64,000 nucleotides of DNA from Pseudoalteromonas sp. XI10 (GTDB lineage: Bacteria > Pseudomonadota > Gammaproteobacteria > Enterobacterales > Alteromonadaceae). The position numbers were made by a program, and so were the translations under genes. Shown in pieces: positions 9,321 to 19,326 of this stretch. A model generated the notes under the pieces. The model made no database searches. It saw nothing but the letters and a program-made list of their open reading frames with translations, and had not been told where the DNA came from. Location: NCBI RefSeq assembly GCF_001469895.1, contig NZ_LOPY01000037.1:60189-124188 (forward strand), in the 5' to 3' direction. Positions within the stretch are counted from its first letter, which is position 1, and the number at the start of each line of letters is the position of its first letter.

Positions 9321-12272
9321 ATGAAAAGCACAAAATTTATTAAAACACCTCTTGCAGCGTCAGTTGCGATGATTTTAACCGCAGGGCTAGGCACTATGTC
9401 TGCTTATGCACAGGATGAGCAAGAGAAAGCTGATAACGATATTGAAGTTATCGAAATTAAAGGTATTCGTGGCAGTATGATCCGCGCCATGGATATGAAA
9501 CGTGATGCAACTGGTGTTGTTGATGCGATTTCAGCAGAAGAGATGGGTAAATTCCCAGATACTAACTTAGCTGAATCATTACAGCGTATTACCGGTGTAT
9601 CAGTGAGCCGTTCAAACGGCGAAGGTAGCGAAATTACGGTACGTGGTTTTGGCCCTGAGTTTAACCTAGTAATGCTGAATGGCCGTCAAATGCCAGGCAC
9701 GGGTTATACGCGTTCATACGCCCTTGAGAATATTGCCGCTGATGGTGTAAGTGCACTTGAAGTTGCAAAATCAGGTCAAGCTGATGTACCAAGTGGTGGT
9801 CTAGGTGCTACTGTAAATATTATTACAACTCGCCCACTAAATAGCCCAGGCGAAAAGTTTAGCTCGTCTATTAAAGCTATTCATGACTCGTCAAATGAAA
9901 AAGGTGATGATGTAACGCCAGAGTTTTCAGCGATGTACAGCAATACCTATGCTGATGATACATTTGGTTTTGCGGCATCATTCTCTCATCAAGAACGTGA
10001 TTTTCAACAGCAAAGTGCCAATATTCAAGGTTGGCAGGCCAATGTTGACTTACCAACCCTTGATGAAGGTGACTACATTGACCCACGTGAAGTAGATAGC
10101 GAAGGCAATCGTGTCGGTAATCATTTCTTCCCGAAAGACATGAACTACAGTATTGCTGATGTTGAACGTGAGCGTACTAATGGCCAAGTAACTTTGCAGT
10201 ACTCGCCAATTGAAAGCTTTACTGCAACGGTTGATTACACAGCAAGTCGTGCAATCACCGGTGTTGAAACTGCAGGTTGGGGTATTTGGAATGAGTTTGG
10301 CAGTAACATCAATAGTTATGAGCTTGATGAAAATGGTACAGCGCTTTATGCCGATATAAGTGGTAATGATGGTTCATTTACAGCAAGCCGTGCCACTACA
10401 GAAGTTAAAGCACGTTCAATTGGTTTAAACCTAGAATGGCAAATCAATGACCAGTGGGAAGTTGAGTTAGATTATCATGATTCGAAAAACGAAACAGATA
10501 ACGGCGCAGATGATGGCTTAGGTTCTGATGGTCAAATCATTCTTGGCTCAGATCAGTTACAGAGCAAAGTATATGATTATCGCACTGGTGAAGTTCCGCA
10601 TGCCTATGTTAATTGGAACAATGGCACTACTGTACTTGATCCAAGTGAAATAGATTCGAACTTCAGTCAGTTTATTTACTCTCCGGGTGAGTCTAATGTT
10701 GAGCAAGCTCAGCTTCATGCAACTTGGTTCAATGAAAGCTTTGAAATTCCACTTGTTAAAGTGAAATTCGGTGCTGCCAATACTAAGCAAACCATGGGTG
10801 GTTTTACTGCTTGGAGTGGCTTACGTGGCGGCCCTGGTTTTAATCCATCATTCACCGAAATCTTCCCTGATGGCATGTTCACTTATAATGATACTGGCGA
10901 CATGCTAGATCAGTTTGCCGGTGGTGGTAGTGCCCTTGAGCCAAATTATTATTACACCTACAGCTTTGAAGAAGCATTAGCTCGTCAGCTTGCTTATTTA
11001 AACGAAGATTTATTAGGCGACAATCAATATTCAATTGACCCATTCTTTGATGGTATCGACAGTGAAAGCTACGTAGAAGAGAAGACACAAAGCTTCTATG
11101 TGAATAGCTTATGGGAATTTGAATTATCTGATTACTTTGTTCAAATCAACGCAGGTCTTCGTTATGAAGAAACTGATGTGACCAGTACGGTTCGTCAACG
11201 TGTTGAAAGTCAAGTTAACTGGGTGAGTGCATCTGAGTGGATCATGCAGTATGAAACTGGCGGTACAGATAACTTTTACCAAGAAGAAGGTAATTATGAT
11301 ATCTGGTTACCAAATATCGACGTAAAAGTTGAAATTACAGACGAGCTAGTTGGTCGTGTTTCATGGGGTAAAACCATGGCACGTGCGCCGCTGGGTAATT
11401 TGGCTGGTGGCCGAAGCTTGACGGGTAGCCCGAAACCAGGTTCGCGTACAGGTAGCCAAGGCAATACTAATCTGTTGCCATTTGAATCAACTAACCTCGA
11501 TTTATCACTTGAGTACTACTACGGTGAAGGTAGCTACGCGTCGGTTGGTTACTTCAAAAAAGACGTAGATAACTTTATTCAAACGCAAATCACTGAAACA
11601 ACGATTGATGGTTTATACGATATCTTAAATGGTCCTCGTTACCTTGAAGCTGTTGCATCTGTAGAAGCACGTGGCGAGCAGGCTACGAGTGACGCAGTAT
11701 TCAATGAAATGCTGGCATTAGGTTATGGTAATGCAGATGGTGCCATTGAGCCAACGAGTTCAGATCCACTGATGGTATGGAATATTTCTCAGCCACAAAA
11801 TACTGATAGTAAATCAGTTGATGGCTTTGAACTTGCTGTTCAACACTTATTTGGTGAAAGCGGCTTTGGTTTAGGGGTTAATGCTACGTTTGTTGATGGT
11901 GATGTTGAATTTGATGTAGCAAGTTTGACTCAACAAGCTCCTTTATCAGGCTTAAGTGACTCAGCTAACTTCCAAGCTTTTTACGATAAAGATGGTTTAT
12001 CTGTGAAAGTGACTTACGCATGGCGTGACTCTTACTTAATTGGTGTTGGTCAAGCGCAAGGTTCATCTGATGCTCCGCCACAGTTTGGCGATACCTACGG
12101 TCAATGGGACTTAAGTGTTAACTACGACATCAACGAAAACATGACTGTTTTCTTTGAAGGTATAAACCTTAATAACGAAACTGAGCGTGGCTACGGTCGT
12201 TACGAAGAGCAGTTCTTATTTGCTCGTCAATACGGACCTCGTTACACAATTGGTGCCCGTTATAGCTTTTAA
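9321..12272 (+). CDS. TonB-dependent receptor, probable oligosaccharide importer
   Basis: Outer-membrane beta-barrel of 983 residues that would import large substrates with TonB energy. It has a signal peptide ending at AYAQ, a TonB box-like stretch (IEVIEIKGIRGSM), a plug domain (AESLQRITGVSVSRSNGEG; VRGFGPEFNLVMLNGRQMPG) and a C-terminal aromatic residue ending the barrel (ARYSF). The start at 9321 has CAGG seven bases upstream. It lies 78 bases after the GH16 gene, with a terminator only after it, so the two form one operon: the enzyme cuts glucan outside and the receptor takes up the oligosaccharides. The substrate assignment is inferred. Confidence 0.9.
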   Translation: MKSTKFIKTPLAASVAMILTAGLGTMSAYAQDEQEKADNDIEVIEIKGIRGSMIRAMDMKRDATGVVDAISAEEMGKFPDTNLAESLQRITGVSVSRSNGEGSEITVRGFGPEFNLVMLNGRQMPGTGYTRSYALENIAADGVSALEVAKSGQADVPSGGLGATVNIITTRPLNSPGEKFSSSIKAIHDSSNEKGDDVTPEFSAMYSNTYADDTFGFAASFSHQERDFQQQSANIQGWQANVDLPTLDEGDYIDPREVDSEGNRVGNHFFPKDMNYSIADVERERTNGQVTLQYSPIESFTATVDYTASRAITGVETAGWGIWNEFGSNINSYELDENGTALYADISGNDGSFTASRATTEVKARSIGLNLEWQINDQWEVELDYHDSKNETDNGADDGLGSDGQIILGSDQLQSKVYDYRTGEVPHAYVNWNNGTTVLDPSEIDSNFSQFIYSPGESNVEQAQLHATWFNESFEIPLVKVKFGAANTKQTMGGFTAWSGLRGGPGFNPSFTEIFPDGMFTYNDTGDMLDQFAGGGSALEPNYYYTYSFEEALARQLAYLNEDLLGDNQYSIDPFFDGIDSESYVEEKTQSFYVNSLWEFELSDYFVQINAGLRYEETDVTSTVRQRVESQVNWVSASEWIMQYETGGTDNFYQEEGNYDIWLPNIDVKVEITDELVGRVSWGKTMARAPLGNLAGGRSLTGSPKPGSRTGSQGNTNLLPFESTNLDLSLEYYYGEGSYASVGYFKKDVDNFIQTQITETTIDGLYDILNGPRYLEAVASVEARGEQATSDAVFNEMLALGYGNADGAIEPTSSDPLMVWNISQPQNTDSKSVDGFELAVQHLFGESGFGLGVNATFVDGDVEFDVASLTQQAPLSGLSDSANFQAFYDKDGLSVKVTYAWRDSYLIGVGQAQGSSDAPPQFGDTYGQWDLSVNYDINENMTVFFEGINLNNETERGYGRYEEQFLFARQYGPRYTIGARYSF

Positions 12273-12291
12273 TATGTGATCCCGATGGAAC

Positions 12292-12322
12292 AAAAGCCGC
12301 TCAATGAGCGGCTTTTTTTATT
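12292..12322 (+). terminator. Terminator of the GH16-receptor operon
   Basis: AAAAGCCGCTC and GAGCGGCTTTT form an 11-bp stem, followed by seven Ts. It closes the laminarin operon before the convergent membrane-protein gene. Confidence 0.88.
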
Positions 12323-12346
12323 TTAAATCTGATAATTAAGACGTTT

Positions 12347-12673
12347 TTAAAGAGGCTTCTTGCGATAAAGTAAGTAGCTAAAAAAATAGCAAAAAATAGC
12401 AATACCAGGATTAATTAATAAATTAGGCATGAACACAATATCGGTTTCACCAAAACAGTAGAAGTAAAAGGCAATAGTGAGTAATGAAGGTAGCGGGAAA
12501 AAGAAAGTTTCGTTAGCGACTAAGCCCACTACCGACCAGCTAGTTAATAGAAGTGAACCGACAAAAACGAGAAAGCCATGCCATAAATCGTGCTTTTTAG
12601 CATAGTGTTTGGCTATTAAAATTGCTACAACGCATGCTGGCAATGTTATTACGGATAAAATAACGTAATCCAT
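12347..12673 (-). CDS. Small multi-pass membrane protein, unknown
   Basis: The 108-residue product has about four hydrophobic segments (starting MDYVILSVITLPACVVAILIA) and a basic C-terminus, so it is an inner-membrane protein. A GAGGA ribosome-binding site lies 9 bases before the ATG. I recognise no family. It is convergent with the receptor gene and separated from dcd by about 280 bases without a gene. Confidence 0.55.
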   Translation of the reverse strand: MDYVILSVITLPACVVAILIAKHYAKKHDLWHGFLVFVGSLLLTSWSVVGLVANETFFFPLPSLLTIAFYFYCFGETDIVFMPNLLINPGIAIFCYFFSYLLYRKKPL

Positions 12674-12954
12674 AACAACTTATCCTCATTCTCCTTGTTA
12701 TCGCGTAATTAAAACAAAACCCAGTACTTTTGATATATCAGAAAACACTGATCTTATTACCTGAGATGGCTTATCTTATTTTGTTGAGAATAATTCGCGC
12801 AACACGCTGATGATTTGTGTAATATATGCCACACTATATCCACCCCATTTGGCTTTACTGATACACACTCGACTTTTATTGTGTTTCAATTAGAGCTTAG
12901 CGTGTTTTTTCAACTTAAAATCATATGTTTAAGTTGTATTAGGTAGAATAATAA

Positions 12955-13542
12955 ATGAGATTATCAGATACCCATATTCAGCAGTATATTGACGAAGGCC
13001 GCATTGTTATTGAGCCAACACCGAGTAAAGAAATGATTTCAGGTGTGACGGTAGACTTGCGTTTGGGCAACAAGTTTCGAGTTTTCCAAGATCATACCGC
13101 AGCCTATGTTGACTTAAGTGGTCCAAAAGATCAGCTTAACAAGGCGATGGAATCAATTATGAGTGATGAAATTGTGCTTGCTGAAGAAGAAGCATTTTTC
13201 CTCCATCCAGGTGAATTGGCACTGGCTATCACCCATGAAAAAGTCACATTACCAGCAGATATTGTTGGTTGGTTAGATGGTCGTTCATCGTTAGCACGTC
13301 TTGGTTTGATGGTTCATGTAACAGCACATCGTATTGATCCAGGCTGGTCGGGTAATATCGTGTTAGAGTTTTATAACTCAGGCAAATTGCCACTGGCGCT
13401 ACGCCCAATGATGAAAATTGGTGCTATGAGTTTTGAAACCATGACAAGTCCTGCTGAAAACCCATACAACGTTCGTAAAGACGCAAAATATAAAGATCAA
13501 AATTCGGCAGTAGCGAGCCGTATTAGTGATGACAATAAATAA
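12955..13542 (+). CDS. dcd: dCTP deaminase
   Basis: Converts dCTP to dUTP, the main route to dTMP in gammaproteobacteria; active as a cytoplasmic homotrimer. The 195-residue product aligns along its whole length with E. coli Dcd from MRLSDTHI to VASRI. The conserved core [20 protein letters not shown] with the catalytic glutamate-bearing [16 protein letters not shown] follows. It stands alone, and the gene itself shows no regulatory motif. Confidence 0.97.
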   Translation: MRLSDTHIQQYIDEGRIVIEPTPSKEMISGVTVDLRLGNKFRVFQDHTAAYVDLSGPKDQLNKAMESIMSDEIVLAEEEAFFLHPGELALAITHEKVTLPADIVGWLDGRSSLARLGLMVHVTAHRIDPGWSGNIVLEFYNSGKLPLALRPMMKIGAMSFETMTSPAENPYNVRKDAKYKDQNSAVASRISDDNK

Positions 13543-13549
13543 CTCCAGT

Positions 13550-13582
13550 TTATGTGGCTTTCGGGCCACATAACATTTTGTT
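13550..13582 (+). terminator. Probable terminator of dcd
   Basis: TTATGTGGC and GCCACATAA form a 9-bp stem with a six-base loop, followed by a short interrupted T-run (CATTTTGTT). The weak U-tract lowers confidence. Confidence 0.6.
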
Positions 13583-13675
13583 ACTGAACTTTTTACCTAA
13601 TTAAAGCCTGCATAATTGGCAATTTAAGCGTATTCCTCCCATACTTTTAGCTGGTGTTAAAAGCACGGAGCTAAA

Positions 13676-16171
13676 ATGCACATTGTTGGCAAGCAAGTTA
13701 ATTGGATTATCACAAAGCTGCTCATAATATTGTGTTGTGTATTGATACACTGCACCAGTGTTTTTGCTGCTGATGATGACTTATCTGTTTGGTTGCTTGA
13801 TTCAGAACAACCACTTGCCAAACTTAGCCAATCTCTTGAAGTATCGTTACAAAACGCAGAAAAACTAAATGCGCTTGAAACAAGCTCAGTCCGTCTTACA
13901 GCTAAAACGTCCCACTGGTTAGTCATTGATTTATACCAACTACCTGACAATAAAAACTATGTTGTTTTTCTTGGCGAACCCAATTTAAGCTGGGCTAAGT
14001 TTTATCTTTTAGATGAAAACTTTCAGGCTACTAATAATCAACGAATCGCTTCACTAGAAAGTTTATCGAACGTTCGTCCTCATTGGTTGATTGAGCATAG
14101 CCAAGGACATCGCTGGGCTTTAGTTAACTTTGTGCATGATAGGGCGCTGACGATAGAAGTTGGGGTGGTGGCTGCGAAAATATTTGAAGCCAATTTACAC
14201 CAAACTATTTTAGGTTATGGTGCTATTTTGGGTGTGCTAATTTTATGTATGTTCGTGTGCGCAGTATATTTTTTTGTATCGCAGCGACCTAAATATATGG
14301 TGTTAAGTGCCTACTTCTTGCTTGTTACGGTTGGATTTCTCATAGATAACGGTTTAATCAACTATCTAATTGATGGCTTAGATTGGGAAGCAAAATGGCC
14401 TGTTAATGAATTTGCACTGTGTTTTGTGAGCTACTTTTTATATCATTTTTTAGCCATTCATACATACAAACCTATTTTTAAAAAAGCATGGCAAGCAATG
14501 ATTGCGTGTTTGCTAATTGCAGCTTTACTGTCATCAATTCAACCACAGTTCAATCGCCAGTGGTTATTTATTGTTTCTTGCGTTGGATTCTTGAGTTTTG
14601 CTGGCGCTCTATTTTTTAGTTTAATGGAGCTCAAAAATAGCCGAACCCACCTGCGTATTTTTATGCTTTTAACTATTGTTGTTCAAGTGCTTAGTTTAGT
14701 TATTTGGAATGGCTTTGGGGTTGGTTATCATGACATCCATAACACCATATTGCTTCTCACATCACTGGCGATATGTTCTGTCTTATTGTTAAAAGATCGC
14801 CAGCAAATATCTGCATTTAATTATTCGATGCTGCATGATGCAGATACTAAACTGCCAAATAAGCAATTTTTGCTCGCGCAGATAGTGAAAAAAGTTTCGA
14901 AAAAACAACACTTCTCAGTTTTATTATTTAAGGCTCATGTACTTTCAAATGCCCGTTCTACCTTTGGCTTTGAACAGGCCAATATTTGTATCAATGAAAG
15001 ATTAAGTATCTTAAATACTCAGTTGCAGAGTATGAATGCATTAAAGCTTGAAATTCAAGCAAGCAGAAGCGCATGGCTTGCACATGTTGATGACAGCACA
15101 TTTGGCTGTTTAATTATGGGGGAGCTTGAGCTAAGTCACATAGAGCAGTTTGCATGTTTGATCCATGGTGTGTTTGAAGAAGGGCTCACCCATGAAGATA
15201 TTAATTTAGTCGACAGTGTTGATATTGGCGTTGCTTATTACCCAATGCACGGTAATACCGCGAAACAAATTTTCCAATGTGCGATACAAGCAATGTCTGA
15301 AAAGCGTTTACAAGGTGAGCGTTGGCGCATGTTTGATTCAGAAACTGCACGCCTGTCTGAGCAAAGGTTATCGATTGCTGCAGCGCTTAAAATAGCGATT
15401 GATGAAGACCAACTTAGCTTGCATTTTCAGCCACAGATTTGCTTAAAAACAGGCAAAGTTGTTGGCTGTGAAGCATTGTTGCGTTGGCAGCATCCCGTAT
15501 TTGGTGCAGTAAGCCCTGATGTGTTTATTCCAATTGCAGAGTCAGCCGGGGTGATCAATCAGTTAACTGAATGGGTTGTTGAAAGAGGCATTGAGTGGCA
15601 AGCGAAGTTTTGCAAACTGATACCCGATCACGTTATTTCTATAAATATTTCAGCAAAAGATTTATTAAATAAAGACTTACCCGTGCTGTTAATTACTATT
15701 TTAAATGAGCAAAAAGTAGCGGCTGAATCTGTGATGTTGGAGCTTACAGAATCAGCCACTTTAGAAGAAAGTAAAAAGATTAAAGCAACACTTGATGACT
15801 ACCGCTTAATCGGCTTAAAGCTTGCGATTGATGATTTTGGTACCGGCTACTCATCGCTTGCTTATCTGAGCCAGCTAGGTTTTGATGAAGTTAAAATAGA
15901 TAAACAATTTGTGTTAAATCTACCGTTTTCAGTGAACGATCAGAGTATTTGTCGGGCTACCTGTGATATTGCCACTACTTTGGGTGCACATGTTGTTGCT
16001 GAGGGGATTGAAGATGAGCAAAGCCTAGCAATGCTGCAAAGTTATGGTTGCCAGTTTGGGCAAGGGTATTATTTTTCTAAACCACTTTGTGCAGATGATT
16101 ACTTAGCTTGGATAAGCGAGGTTCAGAAAGTTGAGATTAGTCTTGATGCAACAGCGAACCTAACTGATTAA
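13676..16171 (+). CDS. Membrane EAL-domain c-di-GMP phosphodiesterase with degenerate GGDEF domain
   Basis: The 831-residue product has a signal peptide, a periplasmic 7TMR-DISM-type sensor region (to about residue 180), seven membrane helices (about 185-370), a GGDEF-like domain (about 385-555) and an EAL domain (about 560-815). In the GGDEF domain the active motif is replaced by DDSTF, so it should not make c-di-GMP. The EAL domain keeps CEALLRWQHP, LELTES, IDDFGTGYSSL, KIDKQF and VVAEGIED, so it should hydrolyse c-di-GMP. GGAG precedes the ATG by five bases. Its 3' end overlaps the convergent CLCA_X gene by 35 bases. Confidence 0.9.
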   Translation: MHIVGKQVNWIITKLLIILCCVLIHCTSVFAADDDLSVWLLDSEQPLAKLSQSLEVSLQNAEKLNALETSSVRLTAKTSHWLVIDLYQLPDNKNYVVFLGEPNLSWAKFYLLDENFQATNNQRIASLESLSNVRPHWLIEHSQGHRWALVNFVHDRALTIEVGVVAAKIFEANLHQTILGYGAILGVLILCMFVCAVYFFVSQRPKYMVLSAYFLLVTVGFLIDNGLINYLIDGLDWEAKWPVNEFALCFVSYFLYHFLAIHTYKPIFKKAWQAMIACLLIAALLSSIQPQFNRQWLFIVSCVGFLSFAGALFFSLMELKNSRTHLRIFMLLTIVVQVLSLVIWNGFGVGYHDIHNTILLLTSLAICSVLLLKDRQQISAFNYSMLHDADTKLPNKQFLLAQIVKKVSKKQHFSVLLFKAHVLSNARSTFGFEQANICINERLSILNTQLQSMNALKLEIQASRSAWLAHVDDSTFGCLIMGELELSHIEQFACLIHGVFEEGLTHEDINLVDSVDIGVAYYPMHGNTAKQIFQCAIQAMSEKRLQGERWRMFDSETARLSEQRLSIAAALKIAIDEDQLSLHFQPQICLKTGKVVGCEALLRWQHPVFGAVSPDVFIPIAESAGVINQLTEWVVERGIEWQAKFCKLIPDHVISINISAKDLLNKDLPVLLITILNEQKVAAESVMLELTESATLEESKKIKATLDDYRLIGLKLAIDDFGTGYSSLAYLSQLGFDEVKIDKQFVLNLPFSVNDQSICRATCDIATTLGAHVVAEGIEDEQSLAMLQSYGCQFGQGYYFSKPLCADDYLAWISEVQKVEISLDATANLTD

Positions 16172-16913
16172 AGTAATTCAGCAGTGCTGAAAAGCAGCGC
16201 ATTGTATGCTGCTCATCTGGGTAAATTAAGCCACCTGTCGATAACCCACTCACTAAAAAGCTATTTTTTATATCAGGGTGCATGGCAATACACTTTTCAA
16301 AACAGCGAGCTGCTAGTTCTTCCGGCATACTCATATAAAGTTGCTTTACTTGCTGATCAAAAGCGATAGATTGCTTCACAAACGCATTCGGGTTTTCACC
16401 AGAGGAGTCTAAAAATACCTGATGATAAAACTCATTTAAGCGCTGATTAAGTGGATGGCTTAAATCTGGTGACTGTTCGAGCCACAGTGCTGAGCAAAAT
16501 TGCATGCTCTTTCTGCTCTTAAATAAATGCTGACAAATATGGTGATCAAACGCATGAAACCATTCATGGGCGAGAGCGCCTCCGCCGGCATTTTTTGCAA
16601 GCGCAAGGGTTTGGCTGTGGGCATTGTAATGAGCCTGCACACCTTTTTGCCCACCATGACCAAAGGCAAAATTAAGCTTACCTCTAAGGCCAATTGCCGT
16701 TGGGGGTAAACTCAAAATTTGCGCAAGGTCAGCTAAGGCATCGTAAATTAAATTCGCCGCTAATAGCCGCTCTTGCTTATTAACCCAATTGCCAACCACC
16801 ATGGTACGAAAACCAAAGGTATCGCGAATATCGTCAAAATCGACCTGATCATCAAAGCGATAATCTGGTCCCTGACGATGAAAACCCGCACTAAGCCGTT
16901 TTGATACACGCAT
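16137..16913 (-). CDS. CLCA_X family zinc-metallopeptidase-like protein
   Basis: The 258-residue product has a central HEWFHAFDHH segment (H116, E117, H120), a gluzincin-type HExxH zinc motif. Around it are GRGKL-type and FGHGGQKGVQAHYN stretches that I recognise from the family called CLCA_X in Shewanella and Vibrio. No signal peptide is seen. Its ATG overlaps the TAA of the upstream DTW-domain gene by one base, so the pair is translationally coupled. The substrate and cellular role are unknown. Confidence 0.75.
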   Translation of the reverse strand: MRVSKRLSAGFHRQGPDYRFDDQVDFDDIRDTFGFRTMVVGNWVNKQERLLAANLIYDALADLAQILSLPPTAIGLRGKLNFAFGHGGQKGVQAHYNAHSQTLALAKNAGGGALAHEWFHAFDHHICQHLFKSRKSMQFCSALWLEQSPDLSHPLNQRLNEFYHQVFLDSSGENPNAFVKQSIAFDQQVKQLYMSMPEELAARCFEKCIAMHPDIKNSFLVSGLSTGGLIYPDEQHTMRCFSALLNYFNQLGSLLHQD

Positions 16914-17512
16914 TATAAATAGCGTGCCTTAACATCATCTGGCATATGTTGGGTTTGCTTATCGACCAGTGCTGCTAATAATCTGTATAGCGGTGTTACA
17001 TCAAGGCCTTCAATTAATTTAAGGCTATGAGCCACTGCTTCTAAAGTTGATAAACTATCTGCGCGTGGTGCTTTACGAATGACGTATTTGTTTTGTGGTA
17101 TTTGCTTAAAACTCACAGCCTGAAACCCCTGAAGGCTAGGAGTTAATTGCAGCATTTTGTAGGCTTTTTTCCATGTACCATCAATCACGATTAAATGAGT
17201 TAAAGACTGTTTGAAAGCATCTGTAGTGGCAGTGTGTTCATCTAAACATAATGCATTATCAGCAGGATAGAGTACCGCTGTTGTTGCTTTTGGCAATGTT
17301 TCAAGCTGTAAAAAGTCTTGCTCTGACTCCCCTGCAATGATTTGGCAGTTATCTAAGCCTAAATTCAGTAAATTAGCGGTGTTTTTAGTAACTTTTTCCT
17401 CACTTGGGTGGCGTAATATAATGATTTTTAGTCTATTATTGATTATGCTTATTGAATCACATAAACAGGTTTTAACTGAAAAGCCACAATGTGAGCACAA
17501 TTCTCTAGCCAT
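16913..17512 (-). CDS. DTW-domain tRNA-uridine aminocarboxypropyltransferase
   Basis: SPOUT-related enzyme family that adds the 3-amino-3-carboxypropyl group of S-adenosylmethionine to uridine in tRNA (TapT/YfiP in E. coli). The 199-residue product shows the N-terminal cysteine cluster CSHCGFSVKTCLC, the RHPSEE segment, and the family hallmark as DGTWKKAYKML. Which paralogue (position 47 or another) it is cannot be decided here. It is the first gene of a two-gene minus-strand operon with the CLCA_X protein. Confidence 0.85.
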   Translation of the reverse strand: MARELCSHCGFSVKTCLCDSISIINNRLKIIILRHPSEEKVTKNTANLLNLGLDNCQIIAGESEQDFLQLETLPKATTAVLYPADNALCLDEHTATTDAFKQSLTHLIVIDGTWKKAYKMLQLTPSLQGFQAVSFKQIPQNKYVIRKAPRADSLSTLEAVAHSLKLIEGLDVTPLYRLLAALVDKQTQHMPDDVKARYL

Positions 17513-17641
17513 ACGAACTCAGGTGTAAATCAAAACTATGCCTAGTATACATGAGCTTAACTCGCAAAGCAGGTTTGCTTTTTAGCTACGAACGGCTAAA
17601 GTTGCGATTTATATAATTACGATTTTGATTAAGGGATAAAG

Positions 17642-17986
17642 ATGACGACAATCACAATTGATGAGAGTGCACTTGAAGGGATGGAATCACTTTTAGGTGA
17701 CCAATTTGCCGACACCTTGACCTTTTGTTGTAGTGAATTTCAGCGTTTAGGTTCTGAAGTACTTGCAAATCTTGGTTCAGATAACGAAGCTGCAGCACGA
17801 CATGCACACAGCTTAAAATCAAATGCGGCTCAATTTGGTGCCGCGAGTTTATCATCGCTTGCGCAAGAAATTGAACTCACCCTAAACCAAGGTGATGTAG
17901 CTACTGCACAAGAAAAATCACAAACCCTTGATGAACAAGTTTCAGGTTCTGTAGAAAAATTACAAGCTTGGTTCGCTACTCGCTAA
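17642..17986 (+). CDS. Histidine phosphotransfer (Hpt) domain protein
   Basis: A stand-alone 114-residue Hpt protein. The phospho-accepting histidine lies in HSLKSNAAQFGA (H56), with the usual small residues behind it on the helix. It would shuttle phosphate between a hybrid histidine kinase and a response regulator, but neither partner is encoded nearby, so the pathway is unknown. The protein is acidic, soluble and all-helical. Confidence 0.85.
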   Translation: MTTITIDESALEGMESLLGDQFADTLTFCCSEFQRLGSEVLANLGSDNEAAARHAHSLKSNAAQFGAASLSSLAQEIELTLNQGDVATAQEKSQTLDEQVSGSVEKLQAWFATR

Positions 17987-18079
17987 AAACTTGAATTTAT
18001 TTCAGTTATAACCGCAAAAATCCTCTGGCATGGTACCCCTTTACTGGGGTAGTCTTAAGGCTAATTAGTAGAGGTAACC

Positions 18080-19297
18080 ATGTCACAAATCAAAAAGAGT
18101 CACAAACTAGACGGTGTCTGTTATGACATACGTGGGCCTGTGCTTGCACAAGCTCGAAAAATGGAAGACGAAGGGCAAAAAGTATTAAAGCTAAACATTG
18201 GCAACCCAGCTGCCTTTGGCTTCGATATGCCTGAAGATATGCACAAAGATATCATCCGTAACTTATATTCAGCCCAAGGCTACTGTGACTCTAAAGGCCT
18301 CTACTCAGCCCGTGTGGCTGTCTATCAACACTATCAGCAACGCGGTTTATTTAATCTTGATGTCGATAATATTTATATCGGCAATGGGGTCAGCGAACTA
18401 ATTCAAATGACCACACAAGCATTACTTGATAATGACGATGAAGTGCTTATTCCTGCACCGGATTATCCGCTATGGACAGCATCAGTTAAGTTAGCAGGGG
18501 GTAACCCTGTGCATTATCTTTGTGATGAAGAACAAGATTGGTTTCCTGATATTGCTGATATTAAATCGAAGATCACCTCAAAGACCAAAGCATTGGTGCT
18601 TATTAACCCAAATAACCCAACCGGTGCGGTGTATAGCGATGATCTGTTGATGGAGCTTATCAATATTGCTCGTGAACACAAACTGTTGTTATTGAGCGAT
18701 GAAATTTACGAGAAAATCTTGTACGACGGTGTCACCCACAGCTCTATTGGTGCACTGTGTGATGATGTGCCAATTATCACCTTTAATGGCTTAGCCAAAA
18801 CGTACCGCGCTGCAGGTTTGCGTATGGGCTGGATGGTGTTAAGCGGTCGTACTAGCATGATGGACGACTTAAGCCGTGGTCTTGATATGCTGGCATCAAT
18901 GCGTTTATGTGCCAATGTACCTGCACAATATGCTATTCAACAAGCTTTAGGCGGTGTGCAGTCAATCGATAACTTGATAAACCCTGGTGGTCGGCTGTAC
19001 GTTCAGCGTGATATTGCATGGCGTGGTTTAAATGCCATTGATGGTATTAGCTGTAAAAAGCCTAAAGGGGCACTTTACGCTTTTGCGAAAGTGGATACGG
19101 CGCACTTTAACATTAAAGATGATGAGCGCATGATTTTAGATTTACTCAAAGCTGAGAAAATCTTATTAGTGCATGGTCGCGCATTTAATTGGCCTGATCC
19201 TGATCATTTCAGATTGGTATTTTTACCAAACAAAGATGATTTAACAGAAGCCATGAGTAAGATGCAGCGATTCTTCGCTGATTATCGACAAAGCTAA
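18080..19297 (+). CDS. alaA: Glutamate-pyruvate aminotransferase AlaA
   Basis: PLP-dependent class I aminotransferase making alanine from pyruvate and glutamate. The 405-residue product begins like E. coli AlaA (SHKLDGVCYDIRGPVL) and carries NIGNPAAFGFD, the NPNNPTGAVY box, DEIYEKILYDG and the PLP-lysine segment NGLAKTYRAAGLRMGW. AGAGGT lies seven bases before the ATG. It ends at a strong terminator. Alanine dehydrogenase (35.9 kb) in the same window provides a second route linking alanine and pyruvate. Confidence 0.95.
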   Translation: MSQIKKSHKLDGVCYDIRGPVLAQARKMEDEGQKVLKLNIGNPAAFGFDMPEDMHKDIIRNLYSAQGYCDSKGLYSARVAVYQHYQQRGLFNLDVDNIYIGNGVSELIQMTTQALLDNDDEVLIPAPDYPLWTASVKLAGGNPVHYLCDEEQDWFPDIADIKSKITSKTKALVLINPNNPTGAVYSDDLLMELINIAREHKLLLLSDEIYEKILYDGVTHSSIGALCDDVPIITFNGLAKTYRAAGLRMGWMVLSGRTSMMDDLSRGLDMLASMRLCANVPAQYAIQQALGGVQSIDNLINPGGRLYVQRDIAWRGLNAIDGISCKKPKGALYAFAKVDTAHFNIKDDERMILDLLKAEKILLVHGRAFNWPDPDHFRLVFLPNKDDLTEAMSKMQRFFADYRQS

Positions 19298-19326
19298 AAA
19301 AAGCGAGCCGAGGCTCGCTTTTTTAA
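19298..19326. terminator. Bidirectional terminator between alaA and the glycine-zipper gene
   Basis: AAGCGAGCC and GGCTCGCTT flank a short loop, with A-run before and T-run after. It serves alaA on the plus strand and the convergent envelope operon on the minus strand. Confidence 0.85.

Noticed and set aside
18034..18051. Palindrome TACCCC / GGGGTA before alaA
   Set aside because: The stem is six bases without T-run; it could be an operator but nothing supports a specific regulator.
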